From the NCBI RefSeq assembly GCF_023159225.1, contig NC_063161.1:68972767-69036766 (forward strand): a stretch of 64,000 nt of DNA. The letters are read 5' to 3'. The DNA comes from Perognathus longimembris pacificus (lineage: Eukaryota > Chordata > Mammalia > Rodentia > Heteromyidae). A program made the translations under genes and the position numbers. This document shows, in pieces, positions 9,961-20,639 of the stretch (position 1 is the first letter of the stretch; each line of letters begins with the position of its first letter). The notes under the pieces are model-generated. The model made no database searches. It was not told the DNA's origin and was given only the letters and a program-made list of their open reading frames with translations.

Positions 9961-11915
9961 GAACTGGATGTGTAATTCAAATGGTAGAACACCAGCTTTG
10001 AGTGAAAAAAGGCAAGCAAGAGTACAGCGCGAGCTGGGAGGCGGCGGAGGTCACCGAGGGGGGAGGCGGGGCAGCGTGGCAGCCTCCTTGCGGCTCCAGC
10101 TCCAGGGAGCCGCTTCCGGCCTCCGGTACTGGGCCCACCGGCAGCACCCGGCAGCCGCCAGCCAGCCTTGCAGCGGTGTATTCTAGGTCAATGGCTTCTA
10201 AGACTCCAGTTGGATTCATCGGACTGGGCAACATGGGGAATCCAATGGCAAAAAATCTCATGAAACATGGCTATCCACTCATTGTTTATGATGTATTCCC
10301 TGAGGCATGCAAAGAATTTCAAGAGGCAGGTAAACAGGTAGTGTCTTCCCCAGCAGATGTAGTTGAAAAAGCTGACAGAATTATTACAATGCTGCCCACA
10401 AGCATTAATACAGTAGAAGTTTATTCTGGAGCACATGGAATTCTCAAAAGTGTGAAGAAAGGCTCATTATTAATAGATTCCAGTACTATTGATCCTGCAG
10501 TTTCAAAAGAACTGGCAAAAGAAGTTGAGAAAATGGGAGCTGTTTTCATGGATGCCCCTGTTTCCGGAGGTGTAGGAGCTGCTCGGTCTGGGAATCTCAC
10601 ATTTATGGTGGGAGGAGTCGAAGAGGAATTTGCTGCTGCCCAACAATTGCTAGGGTGCATGGGCTCCAATGTGGTGTATTGTGGAGCTGTTGGGACTGGG
10701 CAGGCTGCAAAGATCTGCAACAACATGCTATTAGCTATTAGTATGATTGGAACCTCTGAAGCTATGAATCTTGGAATCAGGTTAGGGCTTGACCCGAAAC
10801 TACTGGCTAAAATTCTCAATATGAGTTCTGGATGGTGTTGGTCAAGCGACACTTACAATCCTGTACCTGGGATGATGGATGGAGTTCCCTCAGCTAATAA
10901 CTATCAAGGCAGATTTGGAACAACCTTCATGGCTAAGGACCTAGGATTGGCACAAGACTCTGCAACCAGCACGAAGACCCCAATCTTTCTGCGCAGCGTG
11001 GCCCATCAGATCTACAGGATGATGTGTGCAAAGGACTACTCAAAGAAAGACTTCTCAGCGGTGTTCCAGTTTCTGAGAAAGGAGGAGAGCCTTTGAGTGA
11101 GCCCTAGGGCCTTGCACACTGATGGGAACCAAAACTGTCTTGGAGCTTTCTTCTAGCCCATTCCACAAGCAAGTGGGTTTAATCAAAGGTCATCTGTCAG
11201 CTTTCTATGGTCTACGTTACAGTAATCGCTATGATTTTTAACTGCTTCTTCTTTTCATCTGTTTAGCAAACATATTATCAGAATTTTTCCCCTCGGCAAG
11301 TCACTGATAGTTTCTGCTACCTAGCTGAATTGATCTTTTTAAAAAGTTTGATCCCTGGACATCTTCAATTAAATTGTTGGATACTTCAATCAGGAGTGGA
11401 GTCACTTTGCAAATAAAACCAAACATTTTGTCAACAGGATGAAACTCATGCTAAAGGAAAGAAATCGATGTACTGAGAGGAATTAGAGAAAGTATAGTGA
11501 ATTATTATGTGTATCCTTGGGATGTTTGTCCTGTTAACCAAGTGATATGCTTACCTTCATGAGGCTACTGATTTATTTTCCAGGTTAGCAATAAAGCAAA
11601 AGAGCTGTTAGCACATTTTATAACTTGGACTGCATTACAGTATCTAAGCATATCCCTCTTGTTCATTTCCACAGACGTGTTTCTATACTTTTTGCTTCCT
11701 TGTACATTATTAATACATATTTTTAACTTCAAAAGAATAACAACTTTAAACCATTTCAGAGACAATGATGATATTTCCTTTAGGTAATTATATTATTCTA
11801 AATATAACCCACCTTATTTTGAATTCAAATAAATTTCTATGCTGATAATAATAATAAAAAAATACAGTGCCCTGAGTTCAAGCACCAGTACACACACAAA
11901 GAAAAGAGGGCTAGG
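9961..11915 (+). mobile_element. ID-like SINE split by HIBADH retrocopy
   Basis: The left part (9961 to about 10025) ends inside the 'ctttgagtgaaaa' segment, and the right part (about 11864-11915) resumes with 'cagtgccctgagttcaag'. Together they read as one SINE interrupted by the retrocopy. The short junction repeat (agtacag/aatacag) is only a weak target-site duplication. Confidence 0.65.
10029..11862 (+). pseudogene. HIBADH: HIBADH processed retrocopy, leader broken, mature part open
   Basis: The parent gene encodes mitochondrial 3-hydroxyisobutyrate dehydrogenase (valine catabolism, NAD-dependent). The copy has no introns, GC-rich 5' UTR, coding region and 3' UTR in one piece, AATAAA at 11828-11833 and an A-rich tail, so it is a processed copy. 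Two lesions hit the leader. The initiator is GTG at 10076-10078, and a 4-bp CCAG duplication (10158-10165) shifts the frame, giving TAG at 10184. From ATG 10191 to TGA 11094-11096 there are 301 codons without a stop. They include the dinucleotide-fold motif GLGNMG, the substrate-site DAPVSGG block and the GTGQAAKICNN segment with the catalytic-type lysine. Changes at conserved places (W in SSGWCW, R in YQGRFG, R in FLRSVAH, D in CAKDYSK) suggest relaxed constraint. Any protein would lack the mitochondrial signal. Identity is sure; function is doubtful. Confidence 0.93.
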
Positions 11916-12065
11916 AATGTGGTTTAGAGGTTGAGTGCTTGGGAAGTAGCTCTGTGACTCAAGTGGTAGAGTGCTAATCTTAAGCAAAAGAAGCTCAGGG
12001 ACAGTGCCCAGGCCCTGAGTTCAAGCCCCAGGACAGACCAAAAAGAAAGAAAATTTAGACACTTT
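11916..12065 (+). mobile_element. ID-like SINE, internally deleted dimer
   Basis: It starts 'gggctaggaatgtggtttag', jumps early to the second unit and ends 'ttcaagccccaggacagacc'. Confidence 0.7.
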
Positions 12066-12099
12066 ACATAATAATTTTTGTAAATGCCTACCCACAGTG

Positions 12100-12540
12100 G
12101 GCTGGTAGCACACTGCTGTCATCCTAGTACTCTAGAGGTTGAGCCAGGCACCAGTGGTGCCTGTAATCCCAACTACTCCAGCAGACTGGGCAGGAAAGGC
12201 CATGAGACTCTTATCTCCAATTAACCGCTAGAAAACCAGAAGTGGTGCTGTGGCTCAAGTGGTAGAGCACTACTAGCCTTGAGCTGAAGAGTTCAGGGAC
12301 AGCACTCAGTCCCAGAGTTCAAGTCAGTCGTGGGGACTGACAAAAAAAATAAATAAAACCTGGGAGATCATGACTTGAGGCCACCTGGGGCAAAAACGAC
12401 CGGAAAACAATTTTATTTCAGAGACTATTTCTAACATAACCAGGAAAAATCTGAGCTAGAGACATGACTTAAGTGGTAGAGCAACAGCCAAGTGAGAGTG
12501 GGAGAGTTCAAGCCCCTACCAGGTGGGGGGAGAAAAAAAA
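12100..12540 (+). mobile_element. B1-ID composite and a further ID-like fragment
   Basis: A composite at 12100-12355 is followed by a diverged ID-like copy at about 12440-12535 ending in a purine-rich tail. Confidence 0.65.
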
Positions 12541-12544
12541 TGTG

Positions 12545-14938
12545 TTATTTTGAAAGCTGAGTACTCACCTAGATGAGGTTTGTCCCTCCTAGGCAGTCAC
12601 CTGCAAAGGACACTGAAATAAGGGTTTAGAAACTCAACCAAAGAGGCCTGAAATTCAGGCATCTTCCACGCATGACTTCAAATCTCTGAGGAGACTGAGC
12701 AAAATGGTTTCAGTTCAACTCAGGAATTGCAGTACAGGAGACATGGATTTGAAAGGTCCTCACTCGGTGTTCTGAGGTAGGCAGGGGAAGTGGGAGCCGG
12801 AAAGGGAGCAGGTGCAGGGCTTCGTGCATAGCCAGAAGCAGAAACATGGGGAAACGGGAGTACAACTGTGACTTGCACCCTGAAGCCCCAGGCACGGCGT
12901 GATGGGGCTCTGTGCACGGTCCCTTCCCCAGTTGCCTGTGGTCTGGAAGAACAGGGCTGCCATATTTGGGCAGCAGATACATCGTGCCTGAATCCCTTCT
13001 CTGCAGCCTCTGGCTCCATTTTGAAAAGCTTTCCTGAAGCTGTTTGGTCCTATTATTTATGTTCATGGGTCGCTGACATTGTGACGCACACAGCTGAGCT
13101 AAAATCAGGTGGAAAGATGCACAGCGTGGGCCAGAAGCATCAGCCCCGTGGCTTTTAGCTGTCTCTGTCTTGCTTGCTCCTGAGGGTTGGATACAGGGAT
13201 AATGTGGGCATCAGCTCAGCACCCTGCCCATGATGACCAGACTAGAGGTCTCCCCCACTTCCTATCAGCAGCTGTTAGTAATCCCTACCCAATACACAAG
13301 AGAGTGCCAGCATAGTGTGGATACCTGTAGTACAAGCTACACACTTCGTAAGGCTCCTGTCCCGAAACGGCTTATCGTCCAAGCTCTTCAAAAATTGCCA
13401 TCCTGTCTTTGATATCAAATTCCCATAGTTCTGTGACTTGTTCATTAGGAAGCCTCATCCCCTAAAAGGCTCCTGAGTTGAAGGAGTGGTCCCAGCATTA
13501 TCACTAGAGGAGGGACTTGGTCAAGTGATTGCCCCAGGAGGTCTCTGACCTAAAGAATGGATTTGTTATTAAATGGAGCATTAGGAGGCAGTGGGTCCTG
13601 ATCAGAGGGATTGGGCTGCTGGGGGCATGGCTTTGAAGGGCATCTCTTATCCCTGCTTCCCCCCCCCACCCCACACACACACCACACACCTTCCCACCTG
13701 CTCCATCATACCTGCTCCTACCACCAGGATATCCTCACCACAGCCCATGGTGATGGACCAAACCCTGGGATCCATGAGCCAAAAGAAATCCTTCCTTCTG
13801 TAAATGGATTTGTTCAGCTGTTGTGTCATTGTTTCTGGGCACCCATTGTGCAATGCAGGATATGTGTTAGGGTGACATTCCCCCCAAGACTTTTTTTCTT
13901 CTCCAAATAGTGGTAAAGCTCACGAGTTAGGGGAAACGTTAGGAATCTGAGTTTCAAGATGATTTGAGCAGTTTCTTTACCTCCTGGCAGAGTTTTTAGG
14001 TATTAAGTTTGTGGCTAGTGCCACTGTTGAGGCTCAGAAAAAATAGACACCCTAAAGTGGAGCAACTGGACCTGCTGGACTGAGGAAAAGAGTCTTAGAA
14101 CACAGGTGCCTCTGACCCCTGCTTCTGCTCTTGATCCGCTTTGGCGCCAATGGACAGGTTCAAGGAAGGAGGGAGGAGAGAAAGGAAGAAAGGACTCTGC
14201 TAGTCTTTTCTCTGTAGCCAGCCTGCCAGAGAAGTGCCCCCTCCCTGAAGTCTCATGGCACACCCCGGGAGAGGAGCAAGGTGCTAGGCTAGAGCCAAAC
14301 CTACACAGCACAAGATAACATCTGCCTGAGGCTTGTTCAAACCCTAAGCAAACCTCTTCCAAGAGTGTTTCTGTCTCAGGGTCTACCTGCTCTCCGGACC
14401 GATCGTGGCTGTCTCACTTCCTTTGTCAAGAAGGGCATGCAGGCACCCAGCCTGCACTGGGCTCACTGCTGGTCGAGTCCTTGGTTGTAGGAAATGGGGT
14501 GGGGGTGGGGTTCCTGGGGTCTGGATCATGTCACCCACTCTTCCCACACACGGACTGGGGGACTCCAGGGCCATGGATAGTGAGCTGTATGTCACAAGGT
14601 GTTCCAGCCTGCAGGCCAAGGTGCATTTTCATCTCTATCCAAGCCATTGGTGTCAGCTATTAGCTTTCCTCACTCCCTGTCTGACCCCTGTTGTGGCTAC
14701 TGATATGAAGGCCAGGGAAGGGAGCAGAGCTGTGTGGACTCTGGCTGCCCTAAGGGAGACAAGGTCCTGGTGAAGCCATGCCAGAGAGACCCACAGTTTT
14801 TGTCCCAGATAGGAAGGAAAAGGATGGATAATCTAATCAGGAGGACACCAGACAAAGAATCCTAGACAGCTGGAAAGAACTGGCCCCGAGCCTGCCTGCA
14901 CATCCCTGCTCTCTCTGGCTCTCTCAGATGAGGACTGA
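12545..14938. other. intergenic stretch without recent SINEs
   Basis: Largely non-repetitive on inspection. The open frames here show no familiar protein and lack exon-like features. A MaLR-like LTR remnant may lie at 13440-13860. Confidence 0.5.
13440..13860 (+). repeat. possible MaLR-type LTR remnant
   Basis: The order of segments, ending in 'gagccaaaagaaatccttcc' and a T-rich 'gttgtgtcattg' region, resembles the 3' half of old mammalian MaLR LTRs. It is heavily diverged and has no internal region. It is judged from memory of the family pattern only. Confidence 0.3.
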
Positions 14939-15146
14939 GGGCTGGGAATATGGCCTAGTGGCAAGAGTGCTTGCCTCCAACACATGGAGCTCTCGGTTTG
15001 ATTCCCCAGCACCACATATATGGAAAACGGCCAGAAGGGGCACTGTGGCTCAGGTGGCAGAGTGCTAGCCTTGAGCAGGAAGAAGCCAGGGACAGTGCTC
15101 AGGCCCTGAGTCCAAGGCCCAAGACTGGCCAAAAAAAAAAAAAAAA
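14939..15146 (+). mobile_element. IDL-type dimeric SINE with 17-bp target-site duplication
   Basis: A complete forward dimer ending in an A-run. It is flanked by perfect TCTCAGATGAGGACTGA at 14922-14938 and 15147-15163, a recent insertion and a good reference copy for the family. Confidence 0.93.
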
Positions 15147-15499
15147 TCTCAGATGAGGACTGAATAAGGGAGGGAGTTAGGGATCGAGGGAAAGTGTGAG
15201 GCAGATACAGAGGATGTCATAGCCAGAGGCCAGTGCTGGAACTTGGAGGCTGGGAGGCTGAGTAGGGGGAGCCCAGTGAGCTTGGGCAGAGAAGTGACAA
15301 AAGACTGTTTAGTTTCCACTGATATCTTAAGTAGATGTAATGGGAAGTCCCCAGGGTGGTCCCCCTGATCACTGGGGGACCCCAGTTATAATCCCATCTG
15401 CTTGGATGTGGCCTTGACCTGTTGTTATGTGCAGCTAGGAGGACCCATGGAAGATGAAGGGACTTCGCTGATGTGATCAGGCCAGCTGGCTGGGTGATA

Positions 15500-15660
15500 G
15501 CAAGTTTAGTGGTGTATGCCTGTAATTCCAGCACTCAGGAGGTTAGGAAGGAGGGTCATGAGTTCCAGGCCATCCTGGGCTACACAGGGGACATAGTGAG
15601 ATTCTACCAGGTGTGGTGGCATACCCCTAGGATCCCAGCTACTTATGAGGCATTGGTGAG
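15500..15660 (+). mobile_element. B1-like SINEs
   Basis: A B1-like monomer (15500-15605) with 'ttccagcactcaggaggtta', then a second short diverged copy. Confidence 0.65.
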
Positions 15661-15898
15661 AGGATCGTGATTTATCTGACATGACCCAGGCAGGAGGCCT
15701 AAGAGAGCAAGGGAAGGTGTGACATTGTCCAAAAAGAAATGTACCCTTTCCCTGACTTAGGTAACTAAACCCTCTCTGCACATCACCTCCATAATAAAAT
15801 TAATTAACTTTTAAACAAAAAGGCTGGAATTGTGGTTGATAGAACACTTATTTCATATGAGGCCCTGAGTTTAAACCCCAGTACCACACACCACACAC

Positions 15899-15954
<56 letters not shown>
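15899..15954. repeat. (CA)n microsatellite
   Basis: About 25 CA units following a diverged ID-like fragment (15825-15895). Confidence 0.9.
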
Positions 15955-15956
<2 letters not shown>

Positions 15957-16118
15957 GAAATGGCTTGGCTGCTAGGTTATCTACTTCCTAAGGTCCCTGA
16001 AGGAGGTCATAACCAGAGTGCACTGGGAGTACAGCTGTAGGCATGCATGGGAATGTAACAATGAAAGTCCCTTTGTACAACGAATATAGGCTAATCAAGT
16101 CTAAAAACATGAATTTAT

Positions 16119-16372
16119 TGTGTGTGTGTGTGTGTGTGTGTGCCAGTCCCAGGACTTGAACTCAGGACCCTGGTTCTATTCCTGAGCTTCTTTCCTCAAG
16201 GCTGGTGCTCTACCACTTGAGCCATAGCTCTACTTCTGGCTTTTTGGAACTTAGTTGGAGATAAGAGTCTCATGGACTTTCCTGTCCAGGCTGGCTATGA
16301 ACTGCGATCCTCAGATCTCAGCCTCCTGAGTAGCTAGGATTACAAGTATGGACCACCGGCGGCTGGCCTAGT
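16119..16372 (-). mobile_element. B1-ID composite SINE with (GT)n
   Basis: A GT tract (16119-16142) precedes a reverse composite. ID-like part 16143-16245, B1-like part to 16372. Confidence 0.8.
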
Positions 16373-16454
16373 TTTGGTTTTTAATGAGGCAAGGCTTTGC
16401 TATGGAGTTCAGACTGGCCTCAAACTCTAGATCCTCAGACTGGGATTAGAGGGC

Positions 16455-17150
16455 TATGCCACCATGCCTTGCTGTAAGTCATGGTTTATGTCCAGGGTTA
16501 CCTTGGAGATGAACCCTCCCAGCTCTGGGCACAGAGATCTGGCTGGTGTCACCATTAGCCACTTCCTGGTAGCCAGGCTCCAGGCTCAGAACCTGAGAAT
16601 CTTGGCACAGCCTAGAATTGTGAGGCTGTGTTCTATCTCCTTCGGGGCCTGGCCCTGCCCAGTGCCTCCCCAGCCTCCCCATGCCTGCCCTCCACGGGAT
16701 GCCTCCTCCTGCCTGGCCTGGGTGGCTCCTACATGTTGGTCACCTCTTGTCCCCTGCTGGAGCTTAAGAAGGCTTTTCCCTTCCCGGCTGGACCTCGGCT
16801 TGTCCCCGCGGCTCCTCCGCATCTGTGTCCCTGGGGCCCGCCATGTCCTCCACCGTACAGGAAGCAGGTAGGAAGCCTGGGATGAGGCCTGGGAGGCAGA
16901 GCTGGAGAGGGCCCAGGAGGGAAGGCCGGCAACACAATGCAGAGGAAGCAAGACGTGGGCCCCTATGGCTTCATCCCTCTGTCTCTCGAGGACTCTGTGT
17001 GTCTGCCCTCTAGGTGCCTTTTTGTCATAGAGCCAAGGCCCCAGGATACTGCTATCTCTGAGGAGGAGGGCTGAGGCCCCAGGCCCCCAGATTTAGATGT
17101 TTCTGCTCACTGAAAGAAAATAGTGGAGGGAAAGAGGAACCAAAATCCTA
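16455..17150. other. non-repetitive intergenic segment
   Basis: GC-moderate unique sequence. Overlapping open frames on both strands show no known domain and no consistent splice structure. Confidence 0.4.
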
Positions 17151-17255
17151 GACAAGGTCTCACTGTGCAGCCAAGACAACCTTGAATTCATCACCCTCCT
17201 GCTCCAGCCTCCTCAGTGCTGGGAGGACTAGGGTATGCCACCCTGCCCGGCCAGA
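17150..17255 (-). mobile_element. B1-like SINE
   Basis: Reverse 7SL-type monomer: 'gacaaggtctcactgtgcag' through 'ccaccctgcccggcc'. Confidence 0.65.
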
Positions 17256-17449
17256 GTTAACTCTTATTGTCCTCTGACAGAGAGTGAAAAGCTGTGGGGG
17301 TGTCCCATCTCCCCTGTGACACCCCATGATCACAATACACCAAGCACTCAAGAGCAGGATCAGGCAGTATTAGGGTTTGAAATTGGGGTTTCAGAATTGC
17401 TAGGCAGATGTTTTCCCATTGGGTCACATCCCAGCCCTTTTTCTGTAGT

Positions 17450-17710
17450 TTTTTTTTTTTTTTTTTTTTTTTGCTATTGTTGTTGTTGTTTGTTTTCACA
17501 ATCTTGGGCTTGAATCAGGGCCTGGGTACTGTCCCTGAGCCTCCCTGTGCTCAGAATTAGTGCTCTACCACCTTTGGCTTTTTCTGAGTAGTTTAATGGA
17601 GATTAGAGTCTCATGGACTTTCTTGTCCAGGCTGGTTTCGAACTGTGGTCCTCAGATCTCAGCTTCCTGAGTAGCTAGGATGATAGGCAGAACCACCAAC
17701 ACCTGGCTGA
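17450..17710 (-). mobile_element. B1-ID composite SINE
   Basis: A long poly-T start (about 17449-17472) and (TTG)n, then a reverse ID-like and B1-like pair. Confidence 0.75.
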
Positions 17711-18009
17711 CATTATTCCTAACAGTTGAAGGAAGTCTGGCCAAGGTTATGTGGCTTGCTCAAATTGTGTAGGGAGTTCCTGGAACATTCTTGATGAGAA
17801 GAAGGGGTTGTTCTTCCCAAGACAAGCCATCACTCCCAGTGTCGCTTCCAGCATCCAAATTTGGATAAACTTTTTGTCCCCTCCCCTCCCCCTGTATTGT
17901 ATTTGAACTCAGACTTCAGGTTGCAGGGCTGAAGCTCCACTACTTGTGCCCAGCCCCAACTGCAAATCTGACTGCAGTGTTCTTAGATTCTCCCATCAAG
18001 AAGTTTTGG

Positions 18010-18330
18010 AAAACCAGGCATCAGTGGCTCACACCTATAGTCCTAGTTACTTGAGAGGCTGAGAATAGGAGGATCACAGTTTGAGGCCAGGCCAGGCAGA
18101 AAAGTTTTTGAGATTCCCCCCTACCCCCTTCTCAACCCATAGCTGGGTGTAATGGCACATGCCTGTCATCCCAGCTATGATGGGAAACTAGAAATAGGTA
18201 TATCTCTGGCTAGGCATGCACCTAGGCAGCAAGCAAAATGAACTAGCAAAAACCAGGACTGGAGTAGAGTACCTTATAGTAAGCTTCAATGCCTGAGTTC
18301 AAACCCCAACAAGAAGTTCTGCAGGGCAGG
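18010..18330 (+). mobile_element. B1-ID composite SINE fragments
   Basis: The B1-like half starts 'aggcatcagtggctcacacc'; an extra B1-like piece is embedded, and an ID-like end is near 18290-18310. Confidence 0.6.
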
Positions 18331-18549
18331 CATATGGCACCATGGTAGATGCACAGCATACGTGAGACCTTGCCATCCGTAGCACTACCACGTTAAAAAC
18401 ACAAAACCAAACAAGCCTCAGAGGAACTCTCGGTTGTATTACTTGGAGAGGCATTCAGTGTTGGCCTCTGTGCTTAGTCTAATTGTGTGCCAAACACCTC
18501 TTTAGGGATTTCAAGTACAGCATCATGGAGGGAAGAAAATCCTTTTTGT

Positions 18550-18782
18550 ATGTACTGGTCCTGGGGCTTAAACTCAGGGCCTAGGTAATATCCTTGAGAT
18601 TTTTCATTTCAAGGCTGATGCTCTACCACTTGACCCATGGCTCTACTTCCAGCTTTCTGGTGGTTCACTGGAGATAAGAGTCATATAGACTGTCATGCCT
18701 GGGCTGGTTTTGAACCACAATCCTCAGATCTCAGCCTCCTGAGTAGCTAGGATTACAGGCGTGAGCCACTGGCTCCTGGCTT
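18550..18782 (-). mobile_element. B1-ID composite SINE
   Basis: Reverse-oriented and complete: ID-like 18550-18660, B1-like 18661-18782. Confidence 0.8.
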
Positions 18783-18842
18783 GGAAATGTATTTAACCCA
18801 GAAATTTACTCTTTGTTCTTACATTACACTTGCTTCAGAGCT

Positions 18843-18955
18843 AGACATAGTAATGCATGCCTGCAATCCCAGCAGCATCCAGGAGACTGAGGCAAGAGGA
18901 TCAGGAGTTTAGGGCCAGCCTGGGCAACAAATTGAGACAGTGTCTCAAAGATAAA
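18843..18955 (+). mobile_element. B1-like SINE
   Basis: A forward monomer with 'aggagactgaggcaagagga' and an A-rich end. Confidence 0.7.
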
Positions 18956-19557
18956 CCAGAATTGCTTGAAGATGTGCCAGCAAAGGAAGGCTCTCTCATT
19001 GCAGGGACAGGATTTCTTGATTTCTTTTTTAAATTAGACTCACCCCCTTAGCAAATGAGGAAGGAATCTGGATGTAAATATTTGTATGTGGGACTTGTGT
19101 AAAACGGACTCTGCTAGAGACATTTTGTGTGTCTTGTAGAAACTCAGGTGCTTACTTTATAAAATATTTACAACTAGTTTGCCTAGTGAAATTATAAGAC
19201 TTCCCTCTCCAGGCCTACCACAGAACTTTCAAGTGTTTATCTAAGATAAACATGTAGCAAATATCCAGCAAATATTTGAGGAGCCCCTTCCCTGAGCAAG
19301 GAAGGCACTTGGGAAGGGCTCCAGCCTTGGGTTTTGAAATTTCATTTGCTTCCCCTTTGTTGGTCGCAATGCAGCCATGTGAGATGCCCACTTCCTGTGT
19401 GCCAAGAAGAGCATGTGATGGCTTCCCTGGCACAGGCCAGTGAGGGCAGGCATGTTCTTTGGGGACAATGACTCCTCCCCCAGCCCTCTGGCAGGGGCCA
19501 GGCTATCCCCTCTCTGATTGGATCCCCCAGTGGGCCCTCCTCTCCCCCAAGATGTTT

Positions 19558-19759
19558 GTTTTTGTTTTTTGCCAGCCTGGGGCTTGAACTCAGGGCCTGA
19601 GCACTGTCCCTGGCTTCTTTTTGCTCAAGGCTAGCACTCTGCCACTTGAGCCACAGCACCACTTCTGGCTTTTTCTATATATGTGGTGCTGAGGAATCAA
19701 ACCCAGGGTTTCATATATACCAGGCAAGCAGTTTACCACTAGGCCATATTTCCACCCCA
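19558..19759 (-). mobile_element. IDL-type dimeric SINE with 14-bp target-site duplication
   Basis: A reverse dimer flanked by perfect CCCCCAAGATGTTT at 19544-19557 and 19760-19773. Confidence 0.92.
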
Positions 19760-20524
19760 CCCCCAAGATGTTTACTCATAGCAGTCATCATCTGAATTTT
19801 ATTTACTTGTTCTTATGGAAAGGGAAATACTAAATTTTTATGTTTCATATGTGAGAGCAGAACTGAGCCCAGTGTGTTCTGGGGTGTGCCTGTGATCCCT
19901 GTGACTCTCAAGGCATAGGTAGAAGGATCGTGGTTCTAAGGCAGTCCCAGGCAAAAGCATGATACCCGATTTGAAAAAGAACTAAACCAAAAAAGGATTG
20001 GGGAGGAAAAGTGGCTGGCGATCTGCCTAGCAAGCATGAGGCAAACTCCTGAGTACGAACTCCAGTACCACCAGCAAAACATCTGCTTGGAAGAGAACTA
20101 TACACAGTCTCATTAGTCAGTGGGACCTAGCAGTGTCTGAGTGCCACCCTCCACAGCTCTGAGCCCCTGAAGGAAAATGCTAACCCACTCCCCACTCTGG
20201 CTATCTGACTCCCATCTATCATTCTACGCCCCTGCATCCCCATCCCAATCCCAGTCCATCCTCAGCTCCTCAAAGCAGCACCTCCCGAAGTTGTGCATGG
20301 GCAAGCTTTGGTCTTGGGACCTCCCAGACATTTTCTTCAGTACCTTCTCACAGCAAGTTCCAGCTTTGTTACAAACTGGACTGACATCCTTCTCTCAGGG
20401 CAGCTCCTCCAGAGTGCAAGCTGGTGCAGGCTCCCAGTGCACCATTGCCCAGCCAGAAACCTTGGCAGCCTGGCTTTGGCTCCCTGTCTCTCCACTTAGG
20501 AGTTACAAAGATCTCTCCCTTCTC

Positions 20525-20602
20525 TGTCCTGGTACTGGGGATTGAACCCAAGGCCTCAAGCTTGCTAGGCAAGTGCTCTACCACTTGAGCAATGCCCATA
20601 GC
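20525..20602 (-). mobile_element. ID-like monomer
   Basis: 'tactggggattgaacccaag' followed by 'ctaggcaagtgctctaccac': the reverse of a tRNA-derived ID core with its B box. Confidence 0.7.
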
Positions 20603-20639
20603 TCCTTGTATTCATTTCTTTATTTATTATTTAATTTTC

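Noticed and set aside
9725..10186. 153-codon plus-strand open frame
   Set aside because: It joins SINE sequence to the out-of-frame HIBADH leader; not a gene on its own.
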